Below are positions 17,144 through 26,343 of a DNA stretch of 64,000 nucleotides, one piece after another. Origin of the DNA: Pseudomonas koreensis. Its GTDB lineage: Bacteria; Pseudomonadota; Gammaproteobacteria; Pseudomonadales; Pseudomonadaceae. Made by a program: the position numbers and the translations under genes. Location: assembly GCF_025447595.1 (NCBI RefSeq), contig NZ_JAOEJU010000020.1:1-64000 (forward strand). Direction: 5' to 3'. Every line of letters begins with the position of its first letter. Within the stretch, counting starts at the first letter, position 1. The notes under the pieces were generated by a model, which worked only from the letters and a program-made list of their open reading frames with translations, made no database searches and had not been told where the DNA came from.

Positions 17144-17818
17144 TTATTCAGCTTTGAGGGTCTTCACACCTTCGGAAGTACCCAGCAACAGCAGATCCGC
17201 CGGGCGCGCCGCGAACAGGCCGTTGGTGACCACGCCGACGATCGCGTTGATCTGCGCTTCCAGCTCCACCGGGTTGGTGATCTGCAGGTTGTGCACGTCG
17301 AGGATGATGTTGCCGTTGTCGGTCAGCACGCCTTCGCGGTAGACCGGGTCGCCGCCCAGTTTCACCAGTTGGCGGGCCACGTGGCTGCGGGCCATCGGGA
17401 TCACTTCCACGGGCAGCGGGAACGCGCCCAGCACCGGCACCAGTTTGCTGGCGTCGGCGATGCAGATGAAGGTCTGGGCCACGGCCGCGACGATCTTCTC
17501 GCGGGTCAGCGCTGCGCCGCCGCCCTTGATCAGGTTCAGGTGTTCGTCGCTTTCATCGGCGCCGTCGACGTAGAACTCCAGGTTGCTCACGGTGTTCAGC
17601 TCGTACACCGGAATCCCGTGGCCCTTGAGGCGCGCGGCGGTGGCTTCGGAGCTCGCGACCGCGCCATCGAACGCGCCCTTGTGCTGGGCCAGGGCGTCAA
17701 TGAAGCAGTTGGCGGTGGAGCCGGTGCCGACGCCGACGATGCTCTTGTCGTCGAGTTTCGGAAGGATGAAGTCGACGGCGGCCTGGGCCACGGCCTGTTT
17801 GAGTTGATCCTGGGTCAT
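17144..17818 (-). CDS. rpiA: Ribose-5-phosphate isomerase A
   Basis: 224-aa cytosolic enzyme interconverting ribose 5-phosphate and ribulose 5-phosphate in the pentose phosphate pathway. Motifs are VGVGTGSTANCFIDAL (phosphate loop), YVDGADESDEHLNLIKGGGA (catalytic Asp/Lys region) and KLVPVLGAFPLPVEVIPMA. Full length for the family. The start at 17818 has CCGGAG six to eight bases upstream; the ORF extends a little further but without a ribosome site. It diverges from ilvA across 148 bases, the same order as PAO1 rpiA-ilvA1 (recalled). Confidence 0.97.
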   Translation of the reverse strand: MTQDQLKQAVAQAAVDFILPKLDDKSIVGVGTGSTANCFIDALAQHKGAFDGAVASSEATAARLKGHGIPVYELNTVSNLEFYVDGADESDEHLNLIKGGGAALTREKIVAAVAQTFICIADASKLVPVLGAFPLPVEVIPMARSHVARQLVKLGGDPVYREGVLTDNGNIILDVHNLQITNPVELEAQINAIVGVVTNGLFAARPADLLLLGTSEGVKTLKAE

Positions 17819-17966
17819 GCGGGCTCCGGAAGCGGGCAAGGTAAGAACGGAAAGGCCGGCATTATAGCCTCAAGCCGGGCTAAAACCTCTGGATTCGTGT
17901 GGTCGTGCGCCCAAAAGGCGGGTTAGACTCGTTGGCCCTGCCCAACCCGCTCAGTGATGCTTTCCG

Positions 17967-19481
17967 ATGCTCGAACAGTACGTCAAGAAGATCCTCACCT
18001 CGCGCGTTTATGACGTTGCCGTAGAAACCCCGCTGCAGAACGCCCGCCAGCTCTCCGAGCGGCTGGGCAACGACATCTGGCTCAAGCGCGAAGACTTGCA
18101 GCCGGTGTTCTCGTTCAAGATTCGCGGCGCCTACAACAAGCTGACCCAGTTAAGCGACGAAGAACGCGCTCGCGGCGTGGTCACCGCGTCGGCGGGCAAC
18201 CATGCGCAGGGCCTGGCCCTGGCGGCGAAAGTGCTGGGCGTGAAAGCGACCATCGTGATGCCCAAGACCACCCCGGAGATCAAGGTCGAAGGTGTGCGTT
18301 CCCGTGGCGGCAAAGTGGTGCTGCACGGCGATTCGTTCCCGGAAGCCCTGGCCTACTCGCTGAAACTGGTCGATGAAAAAGGCTACGTCTACATCCACCC
18401 GTACGACGATCCGCACACCATTGCCGGGCAGGGCACCGTGGCGATGGAGATTCTGCGCCAGCACCCGCAGCCACTGGACGCGATCTTCGTTCCGGTGGGC
18501 GGCGGCGGTCTGATCGCCGGTATTGCGGCGTACGTGAAATACCTGCGTCCGGACATCAAGGTCATCGGCGTCGAGCCCGACGACTCCAACTGCCTGCAAG
18601 CGGCGATGGCCGCGGGCGAGCGCGTGGTGCTGCCGGCCGTGGGCATCTTCGCTGACGGCGTGGCGGTGGCGCAGATCGGCCAGCACACCTTCGACATCTG
18701 CAAGGATTACGTCGACGAAGTGATCACCGTCAGCACCGACGAAATCTGTGCGGCGATCAAGGACATCTACGACGACACCCGTTCGATCACCGAACCGGCC
18801 GGCGCGCTGGGCGTGGCCGGGATCAAGAAGTACGTCGAGCAGCGCGGCGTCAGCGGCCAGACCTTCGTGGCCATCGACTCCGGGGCCAACGTCAACTTCG
18901 ACCGCTTGCGCCACGTCGCCGAGCGCGCCGAGCTGGGTGAAGGCCGCGAAGCGATCATCGCCGTGACCATCCCGGAGAAGGCCGGCAGCTTCAAGGCTTT
19001 CTGCGAGGCCATCGGCAAGCGCCAGATCACCGAATTCAACTACCGCTACAACAATGGCAGCGAAGCGCACATTTTCGTCGGCGTGCAGACCCATCCGGAC
19101 AACGACCCGCGCAGCGCGCTGCTGGCGAGCCTGACCGAGCAGGGTTTCCCGGTGCTCGACCTGACCGACAACGAACTGGCCAAGTTGCACATCCGTCACA
19201 TGGTCGGCGGTCGTGCGGCGCACGTGGTCGATGAAGTGGTGCTGCGCTTCGAGTTCCCGGAGCGTCCGGGCGCGCTGTTCAACTTCCTCAACAAGCTCGG
19301 CGGTCGCTGGAACATCTCGATGTTCCACTACCGCAACCACGGTGCGGCGGACGGCCGCGTGGTCGCGGGCCTGCAAGTGCCCCACGACGAACGTCATCTG
19401 GTGCCCGCAGCCCTTGAGGAAATCGGCTACCCGTACTGGGACGAAAGCGATAACCCGGCCTATCAGCTGTTTCTTGGCTGA
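17967..19481 (+). CDS. ilvA: Threonine ammonia-lyase, biosynthetic
   Basis: 504-aa PLP enzyme that deaminates threonine to 2-oxobutanoate, the first step of isoleucine synthesis. The PLP lysine lies in VFSFKIRGAYNKL near residue 52, and the phosphate loop is PVGGGGLIAG near residue 175. The C-terminal third contains two ACT-like regulatory domains (EKAGSFKAFCEAIGK near 330 and ERPGALFNFLNKLGGRWNIS near 425), the arrangement of isoleucine-feedback-inhibited biosynthetic enzymes rather than the catabolic TdcB. Full length. A small DUF2269 gene follows 41 bases later. Confidence 0.96.
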   Translation: MLEQYVKKILTSRVYDVAVETPLQNARQLSERLGNDIWLKREDLQPVFSFKIRGAYNKLTQLSDEERARGVVTASAGNHAQGLALAAKVLGVKATIVMPKTTPEIKVEGVRSRGGKVVLHGDSFPEALAYSLKLVDEKGYVYIHPYDDPHTIAGQGTVAMEILRQHPQPLDAIFVPVGGGGLIAGIAAYVKYLRPDIKVIGVEPDDSNCLQAAMAAGERVVLPAVGIFADGVAVAQIGQHTFDICKDYVDEVITVSTDEICAAIKDIYDDTRSITEPAGALGVAGIKKYVEQRGVSGQTFVAIDSGANVNFDRLRHVAERAELGEGREAIIAVTIPEKAGSFKAFCEAIGKRQITEFNYRYNNGSEAHIFVGVQTHPDNDPRSALLASLTEQGFPVLDLTDNELAKLHIRHMVGGRAAHVVDEVVLRFEFPERPGALFNFLNKLGGRWNISMFHYRNHGAADGRVVAGLQVPHDERHLVPAALEEIGYPYWDESDNPAYQLFLG

Positions 19482-19522
19482 ACGGCTACGCTGATGGGTA
19501 TGGCCCAAGGAAAGAGAAATAC

Positions 19523-19936
19523 ATGGAAACCCTGACCACCCTGAAAGTCCTTCACGTCGCGGCGACCGTGGTGATTCTGGCGAGCGGGCTGGGACTCGCC
19601 GCTGTTTCCTGGCGTAATCGCAGCGAAGGACCGGCCAGCATGATGCAGCGACCATGGTTGTTCGTCTGGTGTTTGATGCTGGTCGGTGTGCTGAGCATGC
19701 CTTTCACCGGCTGGTGGCTGGTGCACCTTATTGGCTGGCCACTGGGACAGTTCTGGATTCTGGGGTCCAGCGTGATATATGCCGTGGCCACATTCAGTGC
19801 GGTCTGGCTGCTTGTTCGGCTTAATCGGTTATGGACAAGCGGGGTCGGCAGCCGGAAATTCAATCTGGCGCTGGCGATTGTCAGCGGCGTTGGATTTCTC
19901 GCCATTGCGGCGCTGATGGGGGCCAAGCCTGTATAA
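19523..19936 (+). CDS. DUF2269 family integral membrane protein
   Basis: 137-aa protein with four predicted membrane segments: VLHVAATVVILASGLGLAAV, FVWCLMLVGVLSMPFTGWWL, FWILGSSVIYAVATFSAVWL and LALAIVSGVGFLAIAALMGA. The conserved N-terminal TLKVLHVAATVV is typical of DUF2269. It ends GAKPV. GGAAAGAGAAA upstream gives a ribosome site, and it may be co-transcribed with ilvA. No function is assigned to the family; the His near residue 11 could bind haem or metal, but nothing else supports this. Confidence 0.83.
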   Translation: METLTTLKVLHVAATVVILASGLGLAAVSWRNRSEGPASMMQRPWLFVWCLMLVGVLSMPFTGWWLVHLIGWPLGQFWILGSSVIYAVATFSAVWLLVRLNRLWTSGVGSRKFNLALAIVSGVGFLAIAALMGAKPV

Positions 19937-19959
19937 GGCTTGAGACCGCGTCGACCCCA

Positions 19960-20036
19960 TTCGCGAGCAAGCTCGCTCCCACATTTGATTTGAGTCGTTC
20001 ACAAATCCCCTGTGGGAGCGGGCTTGCCCGCGAAGG
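19960..20036. repeat. REPIN with a GC-variant arm
   Basis: The left arm is canonical. The right arm reads TGTGGGAGCGGGCTTGCCCGCGAAGG, a G/C compensatory variant that keeps the stem paired. It lies between the convergent DUF2269 and HAD genes. Confidence 0.88.
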
Positions 20037-20041
20037 CGTAG

Positions 20042-20698
20042 TCAGTCGCGCAGACTGATCACCGGCCAGCCACACTTCTCGGCTTCGGCCCGCAGGTTCG
20101 GATCCGGGTCGACTGCCACCGGATTCGCCACTTGCTCCAGCAGCGGCAGGTCATTCATCGAGTCGCTGTAGAAGTAGCTGCCTTCCAGCGAATGCCCGGT
20201 TTCTTCCAGCCAGCGGTTCAGACGCGTCACCTTGCCTTCGCGGAAGCACGGCACGTCGGTGCTGCGCCCGGTGTAGCGGCCGTCCTGCATCTCGCACTCG
20301 GTGGCGATCAGGGTTTCAACGCCCAGGCGCACCGCAATCGGCGCGGTGACGAAGCGGTTGGTGGCGGTGATGATCACCAGTTTGTCGCCGGCATCGCGGT
20401 GCTTTTTCAGCAAATCGAGAGCCTTCGGCAGCATCAGTGGCTCAATGCAGTCGCGCATGAAATCGCTGTGCCATTGCTCAAGTACTGCCATGTCGGTGCG
20501 GCCGAGGATCTCCAGGCAGAAGTTCAGGTACGCGGCGTTATCCAGTTTGCCGGCCAGGTAATCCTGGTAGAACTCGTCGTTGCGCGCCTTGTAGGCGATC
20601 GGGTCGAGGAACCCGCGTTCGCACAGATAATCGCCCCAGGCGTGATCGCTGTCGCCGCCCAGAAGGGTGTTGTCCAAATCGAATAAAGCCAGGCGCAT
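20042..20698 (-). CDS. HAD-IB family phosphatase (SerB/histidinol-phosphatase-like)
   Basis: 218-aa cytosolic HAD hydrolase. Motif I is LALFDLDNTLLGGDSDH with nucleophile and acid/base Asp at the N-terminus, motif II is VIITATNRF, and motifs III/IV are REGKVTRLNRW and YFYSDSMNDLPLLE. Class IB layout, like SerB or YfhB. As I recall (not checked), the P. aeruginosa gene at this position has been linked to histidinol-phosphate phosphatase activity, so a role in histidine synthesis is possible. It diverges from rppH across 143 bases. Confidence 0.88.
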   Translation of the reverse strand: MRLALFDLDNTLLGGDSDHAWGDYLCERGFLDPIAYKARNDEFYQDYLAGKLDNAAYLNFCLEILGRTDMAVLEQWHSDFMRDCIEPLMLPKALDLLKKHRDAGDKLVIITATNRFVTAPIAVRLGVETLIATECEMQDGRYTGRSTDVPCFREGKVTRLNRWLEETGHSLEGSYFYSDSMNDLPLLEQVANPVAVDPDPNLRAEAEKCGWPVISLRD

Positions 20699-20841
20699 TG
20701 CAGTTACCCGCTGAAAAGTCAGTAAAAAGGCCACAAGAATACGGTCTTTTCACAAGAGTGCACATAAGCTCGGAACCTTCGTTGCCGCCTTCACAACCTT
20801 TGTGGAACAATGCGGCGACATGCGTTTGCGAGGTTGTTGCC

Positions 20842-21321
20842 GTGATCGACCCCGATGGTTTCCGCCCTAATGTCGGGATCATTCTGACGAATGACGCCGG
20901 CCAGGTGCTATGGGCTCGCCGTATCAATCAAGATGCCTGGCAGTTTCCGCAGGGGGGAATCAATCCCGAGGAGACGCCGGAAGACGCCTTGTACCGCGAG
21001 CTGAACGAAGAAGTTGGCCTGGAACGCGAAGATGTTGAAATACTGGCCTGCACCCGGGGCTGGTTGCGCTATCGTTTGCCGCAACGTCTGGTGCGAACCC
21101 ACAGCCAACCGCTGTGCATCGGCCAGAAACAGAAATGGTTTCTCCTGCGCCTGATCTCCAACGAGCAGCGGGTGCGGATGGATCTGACCGGTAAACCGGA
21201 GTTCGATGGCTGGCGCTGGGTCAGCTATTGGTATCCGTTGGGCCAGGTGGTGACATTCAAGCGCGAAGTGTATCGCCGCGCTCTCAAAGAGCTTGCCCCG
21301 CGCCTTTTAGCGCGCGACTGA
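20842..21321 (+). CDS. rppH: RNA 5'-pyrophosphohydrolase (Nudix)
   Basis: 159-aa cytosolic Nudix hydrolase that removes pyrophosphate from triphosphorylated mRNA 5' ends and so triggers RNase E decay. The Nudix box is complete: [20 protein letters not shown] followed by VGL. The N-terminal [11 protein letters not shown] and central [20 protein letters not shown] are typical of RppH. The start is GTG at 20842, because conserved sequence begins [10 protein letters not shown] and no in-frame ATG fits. It is followed 22 bases later by ptsP, the standard Pseudomonas pairing. Confidence 0.95.
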
Positions 21322-21343
21322 CGACGGAGTTCGACCCCGAGCC

Positions 21344-23623
21344 ATGCTCAATACGCTGCGCAAGATCGTCCAGGAAGTTAACTCCGCCAAGGATCTCAAG
21401 GCGGCGTTGGGGATTATTGTGTTGCGCGTCAAAGAGGCCATGGGCAGCCAGGTCTGCTCGGTCTACCTGCTTGATCCAGAGACCAACCGCTTCGTGCTGA
21501 TGGCCACCGAGGGCTTGAACAAGCGCTCGATCGGCAAGGTCAGCATGGCACCCAACGAAGGTCTGGTCGGCCTGGTCGGCACGCGTGAAGAACCCCTGAA
21601 CCTCGAAAACGCCGCGGATCACCCGCGCTACCGCTACTTCGCCGAGACCGGCGAGGAGCGCTACGCCTCGTTCCTCGGGGCGCCGATCATTCACCACCGC
21701 CGCGTCGTCGGCGTGTTGGTCATCCAGCAGAAAGAACGCCGCCAGTTCGATGAAGGTGAAGAAGCCTTCCTCGTGACCATGAGTGCGCAGCTTGCGGGCG
21801 TAATCGCCCACGCCGAGGCCACCGGCTCGATCCGTGGCCTGGGCCGTCAGGGCAAGGGCATCCAGGAAGCCAAGTTCGTCGGCGTGCCGGGTTCGCCGGG
21901 CGCGGCGGTCGGTACCGCGGTGGTCATGTTGCCGCCAGCTGATCTGGACGTGGTGCCGGACAAGACCATCACCGACATCGACGCGGAACTGGCGCTGTTC
22001 AAGACCGCCATCGAAGGCGTGCGCGCCGACATGCGTGCGTTGTCGGCCAAACTGGCGACCCAGTTGCGTCCGGAAGAGCGCGCGCTGTTCGACGTCTACC
22101 TGATGATGCTCGACGATGCCTCGCTGGGCAGCGAAATCACCAACGTGATCAAGACCGGCCAGTGGGCCCAGGGCGCGTTGCGTCAGGTCGTGACCGATCA
22201 CGTCAATCGTTTTGACTTGATGGACGACGAATACCTGCGTGAGCGGGCGTCGGACGTCAAGGACCTGGGCCGACGCCTGCTCGCCTACCTGCAGGAAGAG
22301 CGTCAGCAGAACCTGGTCTACCCGGAAAAGACCATTCTGGTCAGCGAAGAACTGACGCCGGCGATGCTCGGCGAGGTGCCGGAAGGCACGCTGGTCGGTC
22401 TGGTGTCTGTGCTCGGTTCGGGTAACTCCCACGTCGCGATCCTGGCCCGGGCCATGGGTATTCCGACGGTGATGGGTGTAGTCGACTTGCCATACGCCAA
22501 GGTCGATGGCATTCCGATGATCGTCGACGGGCTCAAGGGCGAAATCTACACCAACCCGAGCGAAGTGCTGATCAAGCAGTTCGCCGAGGTGGTGGAAGAA
22601 GAGAAACAACTGGCGCTGGGTCTCGACTCCCTGCGCGACCTGCCGTGCGTGACCCTCGATGGCCACCGCATGCCGCTGTGGGTCAACACCGGCCTGCTGG
22701 CCGATGTGGCGCGGGCGCAGAAGCGCGGCGCCGAAGGCGTTGGTCTGTACCGCACCGAAGTACCGTTCATGATCAACCAGCGTTTCCCGAGCGAGAAGGA
22801 ACAACTGGCGATCTACCGCGAACAGCTCGCGGCGTTTCACCCGCAACCGGTGACCATGCGCACACTGGACATCGGTGGCGACAAGGCGTTGTCCTATTTC
22901 CCGATCAAGGAAGACAACCCGTTCCTCGGCTGGCGCGGGATCCGCGTCACCCTCGACCACCCGGAAATCTTCCTGGTGCAGACCCGCGCGATGCTCAAGG
23001 CCAGCGAAGGCCTGAACAACCTGCGGATCCTGCTGCCGATGATCTCCGGCATCCACGAGCTCGAAGAGGCGCTGCACCTGATCCACCGGGCCTGGGGCGA
23101 AGTGCGCGACGAAGGTACCGACGTGCCGATGCCGCCGGTGGGCGTGATGATCGAGATTCCGGCGGCGGTTTACCAGACAAGGGAATTGGCGCGGCAGGTG
23201 GACTTCCTGTCGGTCGGCTCCAACGACCTGACCCAGTACCTGCTGGCGGTGGATCGCAACAACCCACGGGTGGCCGACCTCTACGACTACCTGCACCCGG
23301 CGGTGCTGCAAGCCCTGCAAACCGTGGTGCGCGATGCCCATGCCGAAGGCAAGCCGGTGAGCATCTGCGGCGAGATGGCCGGTGACCCGGCAGCGGCGGT
23401 GTTGTTGATGGCGATGGGATTCGACAGCCTGTCGATGAACGCCACCAACCTGCCGAAGGTCAAGTGGATGCTGCGCCAGATCAACCTGAGCAAGGCCAAG
23501 GATCTGCTGGCTGAACTGATGACCATCGACAACCCGCAGGTGATCCACAGCTCGCTGCAACTGGCGCTGAAGAGCCTCGGGTTGGCGAAAATGGTCAACC
23601 CGGCGGCGGTCAAACCGCTCTAG
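21344..23623 (+). CDS. ptsP: PEP-protein phosphotransferase of the nitrogen PTS (enzyme I-Ntr)
   Basis: 759-aa cytosolic enzyme that takes phosphate from phosphoenolpyruvate and passes it to NPr, starting the regulatory PTS-Ntr chain. It has an N-terminal GAF domain (residues about 15-160, QVCSVYLLDPETNRFVLMAT), then the HPr-binding region (FVGVPGSPGAAVG), the phospho-histidine site GSGNSHVAILARAMGIPTVMG near residue 365, and the PEP-binding barrel (YRTEVPFM, TLDIGGDKAL, SVGSNDLTQYLLAVDRNN). The catalytic Cys lies in SICGEMAGD. Full length. Operon with rppH. Confidence 0.96.
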   Translation: MLNTLRKIVQEVNSAKDLKAALGIIVLRVKEAMGSQVCSVYLLDPETNRFVLMATEGLNKRSIGKVSMAPNEGLVGLVGTREEPLNLENAADHPRYRYFAETGEERYASFLGAPIIHHRRVVGVLVIQQKERRQFDEGEEAFLVTMSAQLAGVIAHAEATGSIRGLGRQGKGIQEAKFVGVPGSPGAAVGTAVVMLPPADLDVVPDKTITDIDAELALFKTAIEGVRADMRALSAKLATQLRPEERALFDVYLMMLDDASLGSEITNVIKTGQWAQGALRQVVTDHVNRFDLMDDEYLRERASDVKDLGRRLLAYLQEERQQNLVYPEKTILVSEELTPAMLGEVPEGTLVGLVSVLGSGNSHVAILARAMGIPTVMGVVDLPYAKVDGIPMIVDGLKGEIYTNPSEVLIKQFAEVVEEEKQLALGLDSLRDLPCVTLDGHRMPLWVNTGLLADVARAQKRGAEGVGLYRTEVPFMINQRFPSEKEQLAIYREQLAAFHPQPVTMRTLDIGGDKALSYFPIKEDNPFLGWRGIRVTLDHPEIFLVQTRAMLKASEGLNNLRILLPMISGIHELEEALHLIHRAWGEVRDEGTDVPMPPVGVMIEIPAAVYQTRELARQVDFLSVGSNDLTQYLLAVDRNNPRVADLYDYLHPAVLQALQTVVRDAHAEGKPVSICGEMAGDPAAAVLLMAMGFDSLSMNATNLPKVKWMLRQINLSKAKDLLAELMTIDNPQVIHSSLQLALKSLGLAKMVNPAAVKPL

Positions 23624-23637
23624 ACCGAGTCGCGCCT

Positions 23638-23703
23638 ATCGCGAGCAGGCTCGCTCCCACAGGGTAATGCATTCCAATGTGGGAGCGAGCTTGCTCGCGA
23701 TGG
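23638..23703. repeat. REPIN, compact copy
   Basis: Left arm ATCGCGAGCAGGCTCGCTCCCACAG and right arm TGTGGGAGCGAGCTTGCTCGCGAT, with a spacer of about 17 bases. The ATCGCG/CGCGAT outer ends also pair. It lies between convergent ptsP and NRDE genes. Confidence 0.88.
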
Positions 23704-23720
23704 CGTCAGTTCAGGCGCCG

Positions 23721-24467
23721 CTAAATCGAAATCGCCACTTCCCCCAGATGCCCTCCATACGGCCCGAAACTGCGCTCCACCATCCGTCGCGTCCCGTCCG
23801 CCTGCACAATCAACGCCGTACTCGCCCGAGTCCCATAGCTCTGGCTGGCAATAAACACACTCGACAACAATGACTCGGTCGCCAATCCCACACCGGTATC
23901 TGGCAGGTCAGCAAACGGCGCCGTTTGCGCATCGCTCAATAAGGTCAGCAACCGCTCAGGCTGCGGATCATCCAGCACCGCACTCAATGCCGCCTTCGCC
24001 TTGAGCAGTTTCGGCCACGGCGTATCCAGCCCGGCGTTGGACAGGCCATAAACGCCAGGCTGCAACATCACCGGTTCCGAAGACCGCGCATTGAAGTGCC
24101 ACAGCTCGTTGGCACTGCCCAGCAGCAGGTTGAAGCCGGCATAGTCTGGCGAACGGGCGACAACGTCGGACAAATAGTCATCGATCGACAGGTTTGCGGT
24201 CAGAAATCCTGCGACCAGTTCGCCCCGCGAGCGTCGTGCCGGTGGCTGATGCGGATCACGGATGTTGGTCAGCGCGGCAAAACGGCCGTTGGCGCCAAGA
24301 CCGAGCCAGGTTCCCCCAGCCTCCAGATCCCGTCCCGCATGAACATGCGGCGACTCGGGCCACTGCGCCAGAGGGAGGCTGGGCCGGGCGTAGAACTCGT
24401 CACGGTTGGCCGCGACGATCAGCGGCTGGGCATGCCCCGGCCGCCAGGCGAAAACAATCAGGCACAT
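23721..24467 (-). CDS. NRDE (TANGO2-like) family protein
   Basis: 248-aa cytosolic protein of the NRDE/TANGO2 family, beginning MCLIVFAWRPG with the diagnostic IVAANRDEFYARPS at residues about 17-30. Then come GRDLEAGGTWLGLGANGRFA and ALTNIRDP. The N-terminal Cys2 could become a nucleophile (Ntn-like fold), but activity is not established; eukaryotic TANGO2 has been tied to haem or lipid handling. It diverges from the TauE/SafE gene. Confidence 0.88.
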   Translation of the reverse strand: MCLIVFAWRPGHAQPLIVAANRDEFYARPSLPLAQWPESPHVHAGRDLEAGGTWLGLGANGRFAALTNIRDPHQPPARRSRGELVAGFLTANLSIDDYLSDVVARSPDYAGFNLLLGSANELWHFNARSSEPVMLQPGVYGLSNAGLDTPWPKLLKAKAALSAVLDDPQPERLLTLLSDAQTAPFADLPDTGVGLATESLLSSVFIASQSYGTRASTALIVQADGTRRMVERSFGPYGGHLGEVAISI

Positions 24468-24598
24468 AAGGTGGTCCTTGTGTGTTTTTTGCCCACTCTA
24501 CGCAGACATCGTCCGTGCATCCATCGCCAGTGGAGCCGAAGGGTATCCATCCGTTACCATGCCGCTCCGGTTTTGGGGACGCGCCTTGGGAGGCAGTC

Positions 24599-25381
24599 AT
24601 GGAATTTCTGCTCTATCTGGCGCTGGGCGCCTGTGCGGGCGTACTGGCCGGGCTGTTCGGGGTGGGCGGCGGGATCATCATCGTCCCGGTGCTGGTGTTC
24701 AGTTTCACCTTGCAGGGCTTCGATCCGTCGATCCTGACCCATCTGGCGGTCGGCACTTCGCTGGCGACGATCATCTTCACCTCGGTCAACGCCGTGCGTG
24801 AACACCATCGACGCGGTGCCGTGCGCTGGTCGATCTTCAAGTGGATGACCGTTGGCATCCTGCTCGGCGCCGGTTTCGGGGCGCTGACTGCCGAAGCGAT
24901 CTCCGGGCCCAACCTGCAAAAGATCATCGGTGTGTTCGCCCTGGTGATCGCGGCGCAGCTGGCGCTGGACGTCAAACCCAAGGCCAGCCGAACGGTGCCG
25001 GGCAAACTCGGTCTGACCGTGGCCGGCAGTGTGATCGGCTGGGCATCGGCGATCTTCGGGATTGGTGGCGGCTCGCTGACCGTGCCGTTCCTGACCTGGC
25101 GCAGCGTGCCGATGCAGCAGGCGGTGGCGACTTCGTCGGCCTGTGGTCTGCCGATTGCGGTGGCCAGTGCAATAAGTTTCATGATTCTGGGCTGGCATGA
25201 TCCCTTGCTGCCGGCCCATAGTCTCGGTTTTGTGTATTTGCCGGCGCTGCTCGGCATTGCCCTGACCAGCATGGTGTTCGCCCGTCTCGGCGCGCGGCTG
25301 GCGCACAGGTTGTCGCCGAAGTTGCTGAAACGGCTGTTCGCGGCTTTGCTGTTTTGCGTGGGCCTGAGCTTTCTGTTCTGA
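24599..25381 (+). CDS. TauE/SafE family sulfite (anion) exporter
   Basis: 260-aa integral membrane protein, about eight hydrophobic segments, with the two glycine-rich repeats of the family: GVLAGLFGVGGGIIIVPVL near residue 12 and IGWASAIFGIGGGSLTVPFL near residue 145. It is a DUF81-type permease that may export sulfite, sulfoacetate or other sulfur organics; the substrate is not readable. The ATG at 24599 is chosen for the GGGAGG site 6 bases upstream; the frame extends 39 codons further without membrane-like sequence. It is followed by lgt 96 bases on, as in PAO1 (recalled). Confidence 0.9.
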   Translation: MEFLLYLALGACAGVLAGLFGVGGGIIIVPVLVFSFTLQGFDPSILTHLAVGTSLATIIFTSVNAVREHHRRGAVRWSIFKWMTVGILLGAGFGALTAEAISGPNLQKIIGVFALVIAAQLALDVKPKASRTVPGKLGLTVAGSVIGWASAIFGIGGGSLTVPFLTWRSVPMQQAVATSSACGLPIAVASAISFMILGWHDPLLPAHSLGFVYLPALLGIALTSMVFARLGARLAHRLSPKLLKRLFAALLFCVGLSFLF

Positions 25382-25477
25382 GCCGTCTGTTTTGGCAGGT
25401 CGCAATCCTGGCTTAATCCTGAGGTGACAGCGTCGCCCGGGAATTTTTGAAGATTTGAATGCTAACGAGGAGTCGCA

Positions 25478-26293
25478 ATGCTGCCTTACCCGCAGATCGA
25501 TCCGGTGGCCCTGGCCATCGGTCCGCTGAAAATCCACTGGTACGGCCTGATGTACCTGGTCGGCATCGGCGGCGCGTGGCTGCTGGCATCGCGCCGGCTC
25601 AACCGTTTCGACCCGACCTGGACCAAGGAAAAGCTGTCCGACCTGGTGTTCTGGCTGTCGATGGGGGTGATTGTCGGCGGGCGTCTGGGCTATGTGCTGT
25701 TCTACGACCTGAGCGCCTACATCGCCAACCCGACGCTGATTTTCGAAGTGTGGAAGGGCGGCATGTCGTTCCACGGTGGTTTCATCGGCGTGATGCTGGC
25801 CGCGCTGTGGTTCGGCAAGCGTAACGGCAAGTCGTTCTTCCAGCTGATGGACTTCGTCGCGCCGATGGTGCCGATCGGCCTGGGTGCCGGGCGTATCGGC
25901 AACTTCATCAACGCCGAGCTGTGGGGCAAGGCCACCGACGTGCCGTGGGCCATGGTGTTCCCGCCGTTTAGCGACCCGGCGCAACTGCCGCGTCACCCGT
26001 CCCAGCTGTACCAGTTCGCGCTCGAAGGCGTAGCGCTGTTCCTGATCCTCTGGCTGTTCTCGCGCAAGCCGCGGCCAACCATGGCGGTCTCGGGCATGTT
26101 CGCGCTGTTCTATGGCATCTTCCGTTTCATCGTCGAATTCGTCCGCGTGCCGGACGCGCAACTGGGCTATCTGGCCTGGAACTGGCTGACCATGGGTCAG
26201 GTACTCTGCGTACCGATGATCATCGGCGGGCTGTTCCTGATCTGGCTGGCCTACCACCGCGCCCCGGCGGCGCCGGTTGCACCGACAGCTTAA
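25478..26293 (+). CDS. lgt: Prolipoprotein diacylglyceryl transferase
   Basis: 271-aa inner-membrane enzyme that adds diacylglycerol from phosphatidylglycerol to the lipobox cysteine of prolipoproteins. Seven membrane segments are seen. The signature GRIGNFINAELWG is present near residue 138, with the active-site His/Tyr region IHWYGLMYLVG near residue 20 and MSFHGGFIGVM near residue 100. PRHPSQLYQFALEG follows. Strong ribosome site AACGAGGAG. thyA follows 50 bases later with a stem-loop between. Confidence 0.97.
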   Translation: MLPYPQIDPVALAIGPLKIHWYGLMYLVGIGGAWLLASRRLNRFDPTWTKEKLSDLVFWLSMGVIVGGRLGYVLFYDLSAYIANPTLIFEVWKGGMSFHGGFIGVMLAALWFGKRNGKSFFQLMDFVAPMVPIGLGAGRIGNFINAELWGKATDVPWAMVFPPFSDPAQLPRHPSQLYQFALEGVALFLILWLFSRKPRPTMAVSGMFALFYGIFRFIVEFVRVPDAQLGYLAWNWLTMGQVLCVPMIIGGLFLIWLAYHRAPAAPVAPTA

Positions 26294-26302
26294 ATATTCG
26301 AA

Positions 26303-26323
26303 CCCCGGCGATGTCTGCCGGGG
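26303..26323 (+). terminator. Stem-loop between lgt and thyA
   Basis: CCCCGGC (26303-26309), loop GATGTCT, GCCGGGG (26317-26323). No T-run follows. It lies in the 50-base gap of a probable lgt-thyA operon, so it is an attenuating or RNA-stabilising hairpin rather than a full terminator. Confidence 0.5.
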
Positions 26324-26343
26324 CTCAAGGACACAGGTAACTC

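Noticed and set aside
21284..23560. 758-codon minus-strand frame opposite ptsP
   Set aside because: Antisense shadow of a certain gene; translation is His/Arg/Gln-rich with no family signature.
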